64,000 nucleotides of DNA from Venturia oleaginea (taxonomy: Eukaryota; Ascomycota; Dothideomycetes; Venturiales; Venturiaceae), in NCBI GenBank assembly GCA_013176395.1, contig JABMLP010000008.1, forward strand, positions 1,612,001 to 1,676,000, in the 5' to 3' direction. Below, piece after piece: positions 10,605 to 20,915 of this stretch; the stretch's first letter is position 1, and each line of letters starts with the position of its first letter. A program made the translations under genes and the position numbers. The notes under the pieces are model-generated. The model was not told the DNA's origin. It did no database searches and worked only from the letters and a program-made list of their open reading frames with translations.

Positions 10605-11959
10605 ATGCGGTCCATACTTGCTTTGCCCAGTCTCTTGCCATGGGCAGCTTTCAGCGCACCTTTACTGAACACGCGCACCGCCAAGCCAGGCAGATATATC
10701 GTCGTGCTTCAACCAGATGTCAACTCCACAGTCTCTGTCTTCGGAGACTTGGTTAGTGAGGGCACCCTCTCATCCATCAAAAAACACCATTTCTACGACC
10801 ACGGGGATTTTAAAGGGTTCACAGCCAACCTTGACGCGGCCCACCTCGCTTCCCTCCAATCAGACCCTCGTGTCGCTTATCTTGAGGCCGATGGCGTTGC
10901 AAGCGTCAACGGATTCCAAGCCAAGCACGTGGAGAAACGTGATGTTGAAAGTGGCGCAACGTGGGCTCTTGGGAGAATATCTCACCGCGATAATGGAAGC
11001 CGAGACTATGTCTATGCTTCTACAGGTGCTGGAACCTGTGCATATACCGTCGATACTGGTGTGCAAGCCGATCACCCAGACTTCCAAGGAAGAGCGCAGC
11101 AATTGACTTCGTTCACGGGTGTTAATTACGATGACTTCGGTCATGGTAAGTACTCTTCGCTGTTCGACGGAGAACACATCTTTGCTGACAGTTTGCTGGA
11201 ACACATGTGGCGGGAATCATAGGAAGCGCAACCTACGGCGTCGCCAAACAAACGAGAATCTATGGTGTCAAAGCTCTAGATTCCAAGGGCCACGGGGAAT
11301 GGTCAACCATCATTTCCGGTCTCCAGTTCGCGGTCGATGATTCCCGCCGCCGATCTTGTCCCAATGGCGTGGTCATCAACATGTCTGTGGGTGGTGGTAA
11401 ATCGCAGGCTATGAATGATGCCGTCGCTGCCACTATCAATGCAGGCATTCCAGGTACGGGGGACAATCTGAGATTCCATTTGAACAGGGTCGCTGATGTG
11501 CTTTGATAGTCTTCGTTGCTGCAGGTAACGACGCCCTTGACTTTACAGGTACAAGTCCAGCAGATGCTCCAGGAGCTTTCGCAGTCGGGGGTATCGACTC
11601 AAACGACAAAATCGCTTACTTCAGCAATTATGGCCGCAATCTTGGTGCTTTTGCTCCAGCACAAGATGTCGTTTCGCTGTGGAACAATGGACGAACCGTA
11701 AGCTCATAAAGTTTTTGACCTCACCTTCGGTTGAACTATCATAGCTAACTGCTATCGCAAGAACACGATGAGTGGTAACTCCATGTCTACTCCGCATGTT
11801 ACAGGCCTGGCTGCGTACCTTCTTGCGCTAAATGGTGGGCCAATGTCCCCACAAGCTATGCGAACCTGGATTCAAAGTTTTTCCACGAAAGATAAAATTG
11901 GACTGGGTCCGGCTACGCCAGGGACACCTAACTTTCTTGTATTCAATGGCGCCACTTGA
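10605..11959 (+). CDS. Secreted subtilisin-like serine protease (S8, proteinase K type), possibly broken
   Basis: Four exons: 10605-11145, 11199-11453, 11510-11697 and 11762-11959, giving 393 codons if all splice as modelled. The protein has a signal peptide (about 20 residues), an inhibitor_I9 propeptide and a peptidase S8 domain. The catalytic residues are Asp150 (TVDTGV), His180 (end of exon 1, GHG/THVAG) and Ser335 (SGNSMS), with the oxyanion Asn in VAAGND. It should be an extracellular endoprotease. Introns 2 and 3 have normal borders. Intron 1 has a good donor (GTAAGT at 11146) and branch-like GCTGAC, but its required acceptor is TTGCTG instead of TTGCAG. The only nearby AG (11190-11191) shifts the frame and removes the His motif. 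The gene may therefore be a fresh pseudogene, or use an unusual site. All other parts look intact. Confidence 0.8.
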
Positions 11960-12423
11960 ATGATCAGACAAGCTCAGTTTATCTCTTTTGTAAAGCTGCC
12001 GGGACGTTATGGACTCCAACTTGAATGGTTATATAGACCCTGACGATCGTAATGTATAACTCCGTTTCTATTCTGGTAACTCAGCACATAAACCTGGAGC
12101 ACAGCTCTTGTGGCTTGCTTTGTACCCACCTGTGCCGCGTCCGGACGCGACAAGTTCGTGTCTCTGAAGGTTGACCGAGTCGATTATAACCTGGCGGAGG
12201 AATTGGCGGACCAGTGGCAAGAGAAGATATGTTCTCTGGGTGGAGGGGAAGTGGAGGAGATGATGTTGGTGTGTGCCTGTGTGGTAAAGAAGAGGATGAG
12301 ATGATGTTGGTGTGTGCCTGTGTGGTAAAGAAGAGGATGAAGGTGTGAGAGAAGCTGTGTCTAAAATTAGATGCCCCAGAACGTGACCTCCCGCCTTCGG
12401 CGCGGAACTTCCACCTTCCTGCG
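11960..12423. other. Spacer between protease and retroposon
   Basis: No gene is supported. It contains a 41-bp tandem duplication at 12260-12341 and ends in the left target duplication of the retroposon. Confidence 0.5.
12260..12341 (+). repeat. 41-bp tandem duplication
   Basis: Two adjacent 41-bp units (12260-12300 and 12301-12341) are identical or nearly so, each starting ATGATGTTGGTGTGTGCCTG. The unit length is not a multiple of three. No coding role is apparent. Confidence 0.9.
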
Positions 12424-12435
12424 TCTCGCGCTCTC
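12424..12435 (+). repeat. Left 12-bp target site duplication
   Basis: TCTCGCGCTCTC lies directly before the retroposon and is repeated exactly at 14042-14053, directly after its AATC tail. Confidence 0.9.
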
Positions 12436-14041
12436 CCAAAAAACAGCACACACAGCGAGAACTCAATTTTTGGAATTTACAGAAGTATCATCTAAAGATC
12501 ATCAAAACACCTCTGCCAGTGGCCGCTCCGGCCTCTAGAGGCCATCGCGCGTCCCTCAGCGTCGATGAGATATCTCTAGAGTCGCCGTCGCGGCCACCGC
12601 AGAGCAAGCAGACGAATACATGAGCAAGCTACACGAACGATGCGTCCACCAAAGACAACAGCAACCATCTAGTCACTATCTCCCGGCTAGTCCATCACCC
12701 CAGATGACACTGCAACGCTCCGAGTCGACGAGTCACTGCTAGAACGGCAATACCTTCAACACAACTCAAACACCAGACGCTCGGTGCGCAACAATCGGCA
12801 CCACACACCACTGCAACGACTAGACAATCTCTCCCAACGTCTTGGCAAACCGTCCTGCTACAAGCTGTTGCCCAGAGCCTTGAGCCTCTCCCCAAACTGT
12901 TGCCTCCCAGTTATGGCATTGGCAAGAGTAGGTGCGCGACACAGTAAGTAGTAAGGACGCATAGAAGGAGCCTATTGGCGGCAAATCCCCTCCCTGTAAG
13001 CTAGCAGACGTAGCCTTGAGCCTCTCCCCAGACTGTTGCGTCCCAGTTATGGCAGTGGCAAGAGTAGGTGCGCGATATAGCAAGCAGGGAGAGCGACTGG
13101 CAGCAGATAGGCTCCGACTATAAGACGACACGTCTACAACACAATCGGTGCGACACGATACGGCAGCTGCTAGAGAACCTCATCTACTATCGTCTCCGCA
13201 AACCGTCCTGCTGTAAGCTGATGTCCAGAGCCTTGAGCCTCTCCCCAAACTGTTGCGTCCCAGTTATGGCATTGGCAAGAGTAGGTGCGCAACACAGTAA
13301 GCAGTAAGGACGTATAGAAGGAGCTTATTGGCGGCAAATCCCCTCCCTACAAGCCAGCAGACGTAGCCTTGAGCCTCTCCCCAGACTGTTGCGTCCCAGT
13401 TATGGCATTGGCAAGAGTAGGAGCGCGATATAGCAAGTAGGGAGAGCGACTAGCAGCAGATAGGCTCCGACTATAAGACGGCAGGTCTATAGCACGATCG
13501 GCGCCATACAATACGGCAGCTACCAGACAGCCTCGTCCACGGGCATACCCGGAGTATCACACCCGAAGCAGCGAAATCACGACTACGATGGTTACTATTG
13601 TCTCCAGCATCACACAACCAAATACACCGCCGCATAGGAATCTGGTGCAAGGCAACTTTCACAAGCAGAAACATACTTAGGGAACCCATTGGCCTTGAGG
13701 GATAAGGCGAAACAGATAGACAAAGCTGAGCATTAGAGGGAGACTGTAGGTAGAAGGATAGCGAAACACGAGGCATTGCCTCTTGAGTCTACATAGCACA
13801 GATATACTAGCAGAATAACCAGTATCTACAAGAGCCAGCAGGCATTTGGAGATACTGGTTAAGGGAAAAGAGGGAGGACGGAGGGGACAGCTGGTCTTGT
13901 TTCAGTGAACGGGGCGAAGTGGGGCGCGGTGGATTATATAATCTATCACGTGTCGGCTGTCTGATGAAGTCCTCCTAACCGGACATAGCTGCCTGATTAA
14001 GCGGCTGCAACCGAGTAGGATAAAATCAATCAATCAATCAA
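12436..14041 (+). mobile_element. Non-autonomous composite retroposon (5' tandem-repeat module + LINE-derived 3' end)
   Basis: This 1.6-kb element is bounded by a perfect 12-bp duplication and ends in (AATC)n, both signs of target-primed retrotransposition. It has three parts. First is a 5' module (about 12440-12849) whose first 564 bp recur at 63437-64000 with only about five or six differences and no net indel. Second is a 353-bp tandem repeat with nested sub-repeats (about 12850-13545). Third is a 3' module (about 13725-14041) homologous to the 3' untranslated region of LINE-A. No reverse transcriptase or other long ORF is present. It was probably mobilised by a LINE that recognises the shared 3' end. 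It could be a LINE reduced to its two untranslated ends, or a SINE/SVA-like composite. Confidence 0.85.
12850..13545 (+). repeat. 353-bp tandem repeat with nested 136-bp spaced cores
   Basis: CCGTCCTGCT at 12850 recurs at 13203, and the following sequence aligns over about 340-353 bp. Inside each unit a core of about 75 bp, starting GCCTTGAGCCTCTCCCCA, occurs twice, 136 bp apart (12877 and 13013; 13230 and 13366). This resembles promoter monomer arrays in the 5' ends of some LINEs or the VNTR part of composite retroposons. Confidence 0.9.
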
Positions 14042-14053
14042 TCTCGCGCTCTC
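14042..14053 (+). repeat. Right 12-bp target site duplication
   Basis: Exact copy of 12424-12435, lying directly after the AATC repeats of the element. Confidence 0.9.
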
Positions 14054-15031
14054 TTCCTCCCTCCTCCCCTCTTTAACACCACGGCAGCTTCATTACTTGC
14101 CACCACTGCGTATGTATCGCACTCTATGTTAGAGTGAGCGAGATGCGCTAAGGGATTACCGAGTCTTGGACGTGTGTCTCTTATGCCTCCAGAGTTCGAA
14201 ACCCTCTTCACCACTCCAAAATTTCATGACGAGCGTCAGCAGTATGGAAGTATAAGACTCACTTATTCAGTGTTGAATCTCAATTGCCGCTTCTTTCTAG
14301 AGCAATGCTAAGTTCCCAATTATGTGGTCTCTTCGCGCAAGTCTTTAGGTTATTTCGCACATTTTTCGCCAATGGCCGAATTCTTTCCGTTCTAAGAATA
14401 CAATCTGCCGGTAGCACAAGCTGAAGTACCATCATCACAACGGGTCATGATATGCTGTTTCTGCCCCCTTCTTTCGTAGGGCTCAACTTGCTAACAATCG
14501 GACATTTGGCGAGCATATTCTAGACAAGAAAGCTTAGATTGATATCGTGCACCAGGAGTTCCGAAGGTAGAATCCAGCCTAAGATTTTAAAGTCAGTCCA
14601 AGGTAATTGGCAGTCTTCCTACAAATGTGGCTGTTTTGGTTGCCTTTTTCGGCAATTCCTAGACTGTCATCTTACATAATGACTTCCTTTTCAGAAAGAG
14701 TTGTGAAGCATATTTTGTGGGCGCGTTTCCTTCGTGGGTTTATGGCGAATGCGATGAATAGCTATGTTGAATGGTCACCTCGGTCCATCGTCCAATTGAT
14801 CGCAGATGTATCTCCTGTCATTCTTATACTTAATCGGTTGGAATCAAGTAAATGATGATGTAAAGAAGGACAGATGTTCCCTCGCCGTGAAAATGCCATT
14901 GGTGTAGTGATGCCGTTAAGCTGATGGAACTCGAGTCGATGTGTTCCCACAGGAGGCTGAGAGGTCAAATTTGGGCCCACGACAGGATATGAAGGGTGGT
15001 GACAGGATTATACAATGATTTATGAGTAACG
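14054..15031. other. 0.98-kb region, no gene recognised
   Basis: One frame (14607-14855, + strand) is open but starts without ATG and has no known motif. Nothing else stands out. Confidence 0.5.
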
Positions 15032-15033
15032 TA

Positions 15034-15097
15034 CTTCACAAGCGAGTGGGCCACCCAAGCGAGTGGGCCACCTCACAAACGTAAACCGCCTTCGTAA
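15034..15097 (+). repeat. Left terminal inverted repeat of Fot1-like element
   Basis: Starts CTTCACAAGCGAGTGGGCCA and pairs with 16081-16144. It contains the doubled 15-bp AAGCGAGTGGGCCAC box. Confidence 0.93.
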
Positions 15098-15109
15098 CAA
15101 CATCGCGTA

Positions 15110-16027
15110 ATGCCTCAACAACACGAAAAGCAGAAGATCTATAAAGAAGGAGATATATTCCTTGCTATCTCAGATATCAATTCAGAGCAAATCCAAAGCG
15201 AAAGACGCGCTGCAGTAATATATAGCGTACCTCGAACAACAGTACAACGCCGACGCGCCGGACAGCGCCCTCGACGCAAATGCGAGCCGAACTCGAAGAG
15301 ATTGACAAAGCTAGAAGAGGACGTGGTTATAAAGCGTAGTCTTAACGAAAGCTTACGAGGCCTACCGCCGTCGAAGGCCTACGTACAAGATATGGCTAAT
15401 AAACTACTAAGAGAGCGGGGCGGGAAGCCTGTTGGCAAGAACTGGGTTAACAACTTGGTAAAGCGTACGCCAGAGCTTACCACCCGATGGAGCCGTCCAT
15501 ACGATCGCCAGCGAGCTGCCTGCGAAGACCCGGCGGTTATTATACCCTGGTTCACACTTGTTCAGAGGATAAAGGCAGAGTACGGTATCATAGACGAGGA
15601 TACCTACAATTTTGATGAATCTGGCTTCTTAATAGGCAAGATATCGTCTCAGCTAGTCGTTACAGGCCCAGGATCCTCTGCAAGTTCTATTGATGAGCAG
15701 GTCAGGCAGTTGAGTAAAGGCGCGCAGCAGATAGCACATGAAATGGTGTTGATGCGCGAAGAAACAGCGCGCCTTCGAGACGCAATTGAGGCAGTTACAA
15801 AGCGTAAGAGTCGCAAAAGGAGATATACGGATGAGCAGACCTTGACAGCTGGTGAAGTAACTGACTTAGTTACTATAAGGGAGGGTGGTAATCGTAACGA
15901 TGGTGAGAAGACTGCGAAGAGAGTACGTGGAGAGAGGCACTGCGGCCGTTGCGGCGAGACTGGGCATAACTCCCGCACTTGTGAGGTAGAAATAGAGAAT
16001 AAAGATGATAGCGAAGCTTCTAAATAA
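15110..16027 (+). CDS. Fot1-like transposase deletion derivative: HTH N-terminus fused to zinc-knuckle C-terminus
   Basis: A 305-codon ORF with no stop. Residues about 10-150 are the psq-type and CENP-B/Tc5-type helix-turn-helix DNA-binding region of Fot1/pogo transposases. The first catalytic Asp is present in NFDESGF (Asp169). Shortly after, near residue 180, the sequence jumps to the C-terminal tail. This tail has a helical region (QLSKGAQQIAHEM), a basic stretch and a CX2CX4HX4C zinc knuckle (CGRCGETGHNSRTC). The remaining catalytic Asp residues and most of the DDE domain are missing, so it cannot cut or join DNA. If made, it would be a nuclear DNA-binding protein able to bind the element ends, possibly acting as a repressor (inference). 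The open frame across the deletion may be chance or selection. Confidence 0.85.
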   Translation: MPQQHEKQKIYKEGDIFLAISDINSEQIQSERRAAVIYSVPRTTVQRRRAGQRPRRKCEPNSKRLTKLEEDVVIKRSLNESLRGLPPSKAYVQDMANKLLRERGGKPVGKNWVNNLVKRTPELTTRWSRPYDRQRAACEDPAVIIPWFTLVQRIKAEYGIIDEDTYNFDESGFLIGKISSQLVVTGPGSSASSIDEQVRQLSKGAQQIAHEMVLMREETARLRDAIEAVTKRKSRKRRYTDEQTLTAGEVTDLVTIREGGNRNDGEKTAKRVRGERHCGRCGETGHNSRTCEVEIENKDDSEASK

Positions 16028-16080
16028 TATTATTCTATTCTATTTAATACTATAAATTGTTGTAGGGTTGCGTAGTATTT

Positions 16081-16144
16081 TTACGAAGGGGGTTTACGTT
16101 TGTGACGTGGCCCACTCGCTTGGGTGGCCCACTCGCTTGTGAAG
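16081..16144 (-). repeat. Right terminal inverted repeat of Fot1-like element
   Basis: Reverse complement of 15034-15097 with two mismatches. TA follows at 16145-16146. Confidence 0.93.
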
Positions 16145-16392
16145 TACATTACGTAAAATAGTGATGGTGAGCTGGAAGAGATGAGAACACGATGACCAAA
16201 TCTGGGCCGAAATTGGTCCGACATCATGGCCCCCGACGACCCTCGACCTCAATCAATTCGCAACTCCATTGACGCATTCCATCAACTGTAACCCTCATAC
16301 ATGAATCGCATCGGTCACAAGGCTAGGCCTCTCAGCCTTGCCATGCAGTCATCATAGGACATACGGGTTGTCTTATCAACCGCACACCAGAT

Positions 16393-17808
16393 ATGCATAA
16401 CAGTAAACAAAGTATTCCCATAACACACCGAACTAGCAGCATGGACGGGTCAAACTCCCGCCCACAGGTAAGATGGAAACTCTTCTCCCACATATTCCCC
16501 GTATTCGTGGTAACCGTATTGCTGTCATTCATTATGTGGAAGAGCTGCTTCCTCGCTGCCACGGCGTTGGGATCCCTTGGATGGGCGAGACCACTGGCCG
16601 ACGTTACTGGAGTGGATACGTTCGATGCAAAGCCGCGACTGAGATTCGAGAAAGATGGGTCGTTCAAATTGAGTATCTTCGAGGACTTGCATTTCGGAGA
16701 AGGTGAGGATAATCGTGAGTTTTACCCTTCCCTTTACACCATCAACTACGTAGAATGATACTAATCCAATATTCCAGCACCGGAATGGGGATGGGGCCCA
16801 TCATCTGACTTGAAAACCGTCAAAGTCATCAATACGATCTTGGACACCGAGAAGCCAAACCTCGTAATCCTCAACGGCGACCTGATCACAGGCGAAAACA
16901 CCCATGCTCAAAACTCAACAACCTACCTCGATCAAATCGTCGAACCACTAGTCCATCGTCAAATCCCCTGGGCCTCAACCTACGGAAACCACGATCGAGA
17001 TTACAATCTCTCACCAATAGACCTGCTTCTCCGCGAAAAGGATCTGTTCCCCCAGCTCAGCCTGACCAGAAGTATGGTAGCAGACCCAGAAGCCGGGGTA
17101 ACAAATTACGTCCTCCCCATCTTTCCTTCCAACCCAAACGTCTCTGTACCAGTAATGCTACTATGGTTCTTTGACAGCCGCAGCGGAAACGAACATCAAA
17201 GCCTCGATCCCTCCGGTAACCGCGTTCCCATCCCAAACTTCGTTCACCCCTCCGTAGTCGACTGGTTCACAGCGCAAAAATCCCTGCTCCTCGCACGCTA
17301 TGGTCGAGATATCCCATCTCTAGCATTCGTCCATATACTAATCCACGCCATGGCCTCATTCCAATCCCTCGGCATTGATAAACATAAAGAACCAGGTCTT
17401 AACGACGATAACCCCCTCTCTCCCCAATCACTAACAAACGGCATCTATACGGAGGGTGACATCCCCTTCATGCATGCCCTATCCACAACACCCTCCCTCA
17501 AAGCCCTCTTCAGCGGCCACGACCACGGAAATGATTGGTGCGTAAAATGGGATGGTTCACTCCCCGGTATGTCCATTCCCGGACCCGCGCAAGGTTTAGT
17601 AATGTGTTTCGGTCGACATACAGGCTATGGAGGTTATGGATCTTGGACACGCGGTAGTCGCCAGATTTTTCTTCATGAGGAGATGTTGGGGAGCGAGGTT
17701 GAGACGTGGGTTCGGCTTGAGGATGGGATGGTTAGTGGGGCTGTTGTTTTGAATGGGACCTATGGGGGGGATTGGTATCCTGCTGTTGAGGATACGAAGA
17801 CGCGTTGA
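16393..17808 (+). CDS. Calcineurin-like metallophosphatase, Dcr2/Sia1 type
   Basis: Two exons: 16393-16714 and 16778-17808, 450 residues; the intron has GTGAGT and a TACTAAT branch site before CCAG. A hydrophobic segment near residues 35-60 suggests a signal anchor, putting the catalytic part in the lumen or outside the cell. The metal-binding set of the Metallophos family is complete: DLH (Asp98, His100), GD (Asp142), GNHD (Asn178) and GHDH (His355, His357), plus a His in the HILIHA block. It resembles fungal Dcr2-like phosphatases, which in yeast influence the unfolded-protein response and cell-cycle entry; that role here is by family only. An alternative start at 16441 (MDGSNSR) is possible and also keeps the anchor. 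The gene lies between a Fot1-like element and a P450 relic and looks intact. Confidence 0.87.
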
Positions 17809-18254
17809 TGTGGGGACTTTGTGGGATTGAGATGTTGGCGATTGAATGGCTGAGGGGTGGAAAGGAAGGTTCCGGATCGAAGCGGTGTGTAGGCACATCG
17901 TTGGTATAATTAGTAATTTCTAATGCCCGTCGTGGGATGCAGGGGCTGGCCTGCTCGTATGAGCACAAAGTGGCCAGAATAGGTATATCTAAGTATACCC
18001 AACTTTGCTGTCTCTATAGAGACTGGGTATAATTATATCTCCTGCATCTTAAAGATGGGCGATATCGTTTATTCTTTCCTTAAATTGATACACCGCTATT
18101 CAATTGTATCGTAAAGGCCGATGGGACGATAGTCGAGCATCTCCGTATGCATAAAAGAGACACCACACTCCAGCCCAATCAAGGCTACAAACACGATTAC
18201 ACTCTTTCAAACTCCCAGACAAAACAAATCATCAACACAAACAGTCCAACAACT
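17809..18254. other. Intergenic spacer with small hairpin
   Basis: No gene. TATACCCA (17994-18001) and TGGGTATA (18024-18031) flank the perfect 14-bp palindrome GTCTCTATAGAGAC (18010-18023). The hairpin is short and could be a terminator-like structure or chance. Confidence 0.5.
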
Positions 18255-19487
18255 CTCTCAAACCCTATGACCATAGGTTGATAGATACGCAGGACTTCCT
18301 TCAAGCAAGCGCGAAGGTAATGCATGTATTGGATGGATAGGATGGTTATGTCTTTTCTGTTGGACATGCTTGTCTAATCTCGGTATGGCGCTTATGGACA
18401 GACCGGTTCTGTGTGAGGAGGTAGAACAGGCCGCTCAAGGCGGTGGCCGTGGTTTCGCTGTCGAGTGTTAGCCAGGTCATCCCAGATCTTGAGAATGAAG
18501 AGAATAGAAAGACACATACCTTCCAGCAGTAATGAAGAGGGTACTCGCCCTATCAGCTGTTCTGAACTCAAAGTATTCTGCTCATCAGCTTATTTTAATA
18601 CCAAAGTCATAATATCTTTGTTCTAGGTGACACCAAGCTACATCCTGGCTTTAACAGCCTCCTCACTGTATCTTTTATGCTCTGCTTCTTTATCCAAGAT
18701 TCACTTAGGCAAGAACGTGAACAGGTATCTCACCAGAGGTTTGCTTCGAACCAGGGAGATTAAAACAGTCGCTCGGAATGATTCGAAGATGATGCTTACC
18801 CAAGGATGATACTCGCCGTTGACCAAGCACCCGAAACTTTTGCCGAAGAATAGCAGCGCCATGAGGTCGGACAGCGTGAAATGAAACAGCTTGACCAAGT
18901 CTGTCGCTTCATCCTTTTCAATGCTGCCCTTCAAACGAGCAATGAGGTCATCCACAACACCTTGGACCATTGGTTCCTGCTGTCGAAGAGCTTTGTCACT
19001 GAATGCTGGTGCCAGCACTCGCCTTATCCTTGGATGGTCCTCAAGGTTCGATGTAAAGATATTGTGGGGGTAATTCTTTGGATCGAGGGGAAACATAGTT
19101 GAGGATTTCTCATTCTCCTTGTGCTCGCCTTTTTGTGGGCCATAAACTTGAGGCCAAACATCACCGTGAATGCAGGAGTGGACATTCGGACCTGTGCGGA
19201 CTGTGTGGCCGTATTTGGCGTAGAGCCATGAGAAATATGGAAGGATGTCGCCCTTGACGTAGCAGTGGTAGTTCATCGGAAGTTCCGAAACTGCGTGGTA
19301 CCATAGCCTTGGGAAGCCAGAAGGACGATGGAAGTAGAGATAGATTGACCTACCAAGCAAGAAGAGGAGGGGTGGCTAACTAATGTTAGTTGGTCCTGTG
19401 GAGAGAAATTTGAAGGGCTCATACTAGGATGAAGATGGTGAGTATAGATGGGGCAGGGAAGGTGAAATTGGTGAACATGTTTTCCAT
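18255..19487 (-). pseudogene. Cytochrome P450 pseudogene
   Basis: Reading the minus strand, exon 1 is 19487-19425 (membrane anchor). After a normal intron, exon 2 starts at 19375 and codes for the anchor hinge and the P450 N-terminal half, up to a TGA near 18700. Homology goes on past this stop: KEAEHKRYSEEAVKARM, then TAG; DIMTLVLK flanked by TAG and TAA; then, after a frameshift, the I-helix AGSETTAT, whose intron borders (18519/18458) are still intact; and the K-helix with E-x-x-R (KEVLR, about 18260-18325). The PERF and heme-Cys regions were not found. It resembles P450s of fungal secondary metabolism, such as isotrichodermin hydroxylase-like enzymes. At least four stops and one frameshift make it non-functional. 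Confidence 0.85.
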
Positions 19488-20915
19488 TCCAAAGGTTATG
19501 CTCCCAATAGAAGCTTGGGGGAAATCAAAGAGGACAAGACTGAGCACTTGTATCAGGCTGGGGAGACGATGAGACAAGTTATATCTGATAAGCTCTTCTG
19601 GCTCGCTTCCGTCCGCTGGAGGTATATTTCCAAATTGATACATTCAAGCTCCGCTTACCTACGCCGCAGCCGCACGAATCGGGTGTCATCGCTGTCCACC
19701 GCAGAATTTCTCATCATTTGTCCCGCTATGCGGGCGTATGCGAATGTTGTCTTTATTCCCAAGCTCTTCCCAGTCCCTTGCATGAAGACGGCCTAGCAGC
19801 GGAATGATTGTCGCTGAGAAGGTAGTTCCCGCAGCCGAGACGCACATTGACGGCGAGGTACAGCGTTGGATATCACAGACAACACCTGTCTCTTTGTTAT
19901 GCATGGACACCAACCTTTCTCCCTGAATCCCCAGGGCTGAAGGAACTAAGTGGACGAGGCTGAACCTTGAGGCTCAAAGATGTGCTTCAGCTTATCATTT
20001 CTAGACTCGCTTCGAGTATAACGTAGGATTTATCTTCTCTTTACATCATGCGTGTCCAGAAGTCGCCGCATTAGATCTCTGCTTTCTGTTATATGACAGA
20101 AACCGAGATTACGCCTACAAATCCTGAATATAAGTCGACCTTGAAGATGTTTAGACCCTCAGAATAGGCCCCTGCTACCAACAAAAGACTCCAGCACGGG
20201 GCTTGACAACGTGTTGTGAACTATCGGCAAAAGTAGCAAAACCTACTGTTGTGCTGGCCAGGAGATCCTCGATCAGGCTCGTATCGACCTTGTGGAGCTT
20301 GACTTTCTCGTCGTGGATCAAAAACTCGACAGGCAGTCGGCAGTGACTTGATTTCGAAGTCAACATTAATGGATTTTCGATGAAGTTGATGATTGATGAG
20401 AGAGTTGGTTTGATCGAGAAGGTCAACCGAGCACAGTAATTGCCAAGCACGTGGTACTGTTTTCTGCATTTTTAGTAGGTCTAAGCTCGCTCACATTGAC
20501 ATCTACTGTGTATCAGAGATGAAGAATCAATGCTAATTATCGGTAGAATTTAAAAGCGGCTGTTGTTGCTTCGAAGGTAAAGATGAATTACGGAGGCGGC
20601 CTTATACGATCTCGAAGCATCAAGAGAATCAGTTGGCATGCTCGATATGGAGATATTTGTGATGGCGATGTTGGATATCGTGGAAGATCCTTTACTCAAG
20701 CTAGATGCCCTGTTTATTGGTAAGTGATACAGTGTAAAAGCCGACTTCATTTCAGCCCAGTCGAAATCTACTATCACAGGCGGTCCTTATGCCAAACTAA
20801 AGCACTCAGAACTCCCGTAGCATGCTGCATTCCAAAACCGCTTCAGTCGCAATTCGACCATTAATATAACATAAGCAATGCTCAAAACAGCTAAGCCCTA
20901 TAATACCCGCAGAAC
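19488..20915. other. 1.4-kb region with unassigned minus-strand open frames
   Basis: Minus-strand frames at 19686-19913, 20175-20450 and 20550-20777 are open, but I recognise no domain in them and found no splice model that links them. Given the adjacent P450 relic they may be remains of another decayed gene. Function unknown. Confidence 0.4.

Larger units (their letters stand above)
15034..16144 (+). mobile_element. Internally deleted Fot1/pogo-like DNA transposon
   Basis: The element is 1111 bp, flanked by TA on both sides (15032-15033 and 16145-16146), the usual target duplication of pogo/Tc1 elements. It has 64-bp terminal inverted repeats with two mismatches (15034-15097 and 16081-16144). 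Each terminal repeat holds two direct copies of AAGCGAGTGGGCCAC, likely transposase binding sites. The single ORF is described separately. Autonomous Fot1 relatives are around 1.8-2 kb, so about 0.7-0.9 kb has been lost. Confidence 0.92.

Noticed and set aside
17994..18031. Palindrome GTCTCTATAGAGAC with short flanking arms as a regulatory hairpin
   Set aside because: Arms are only 8 bp and nothing in the context supports a function.
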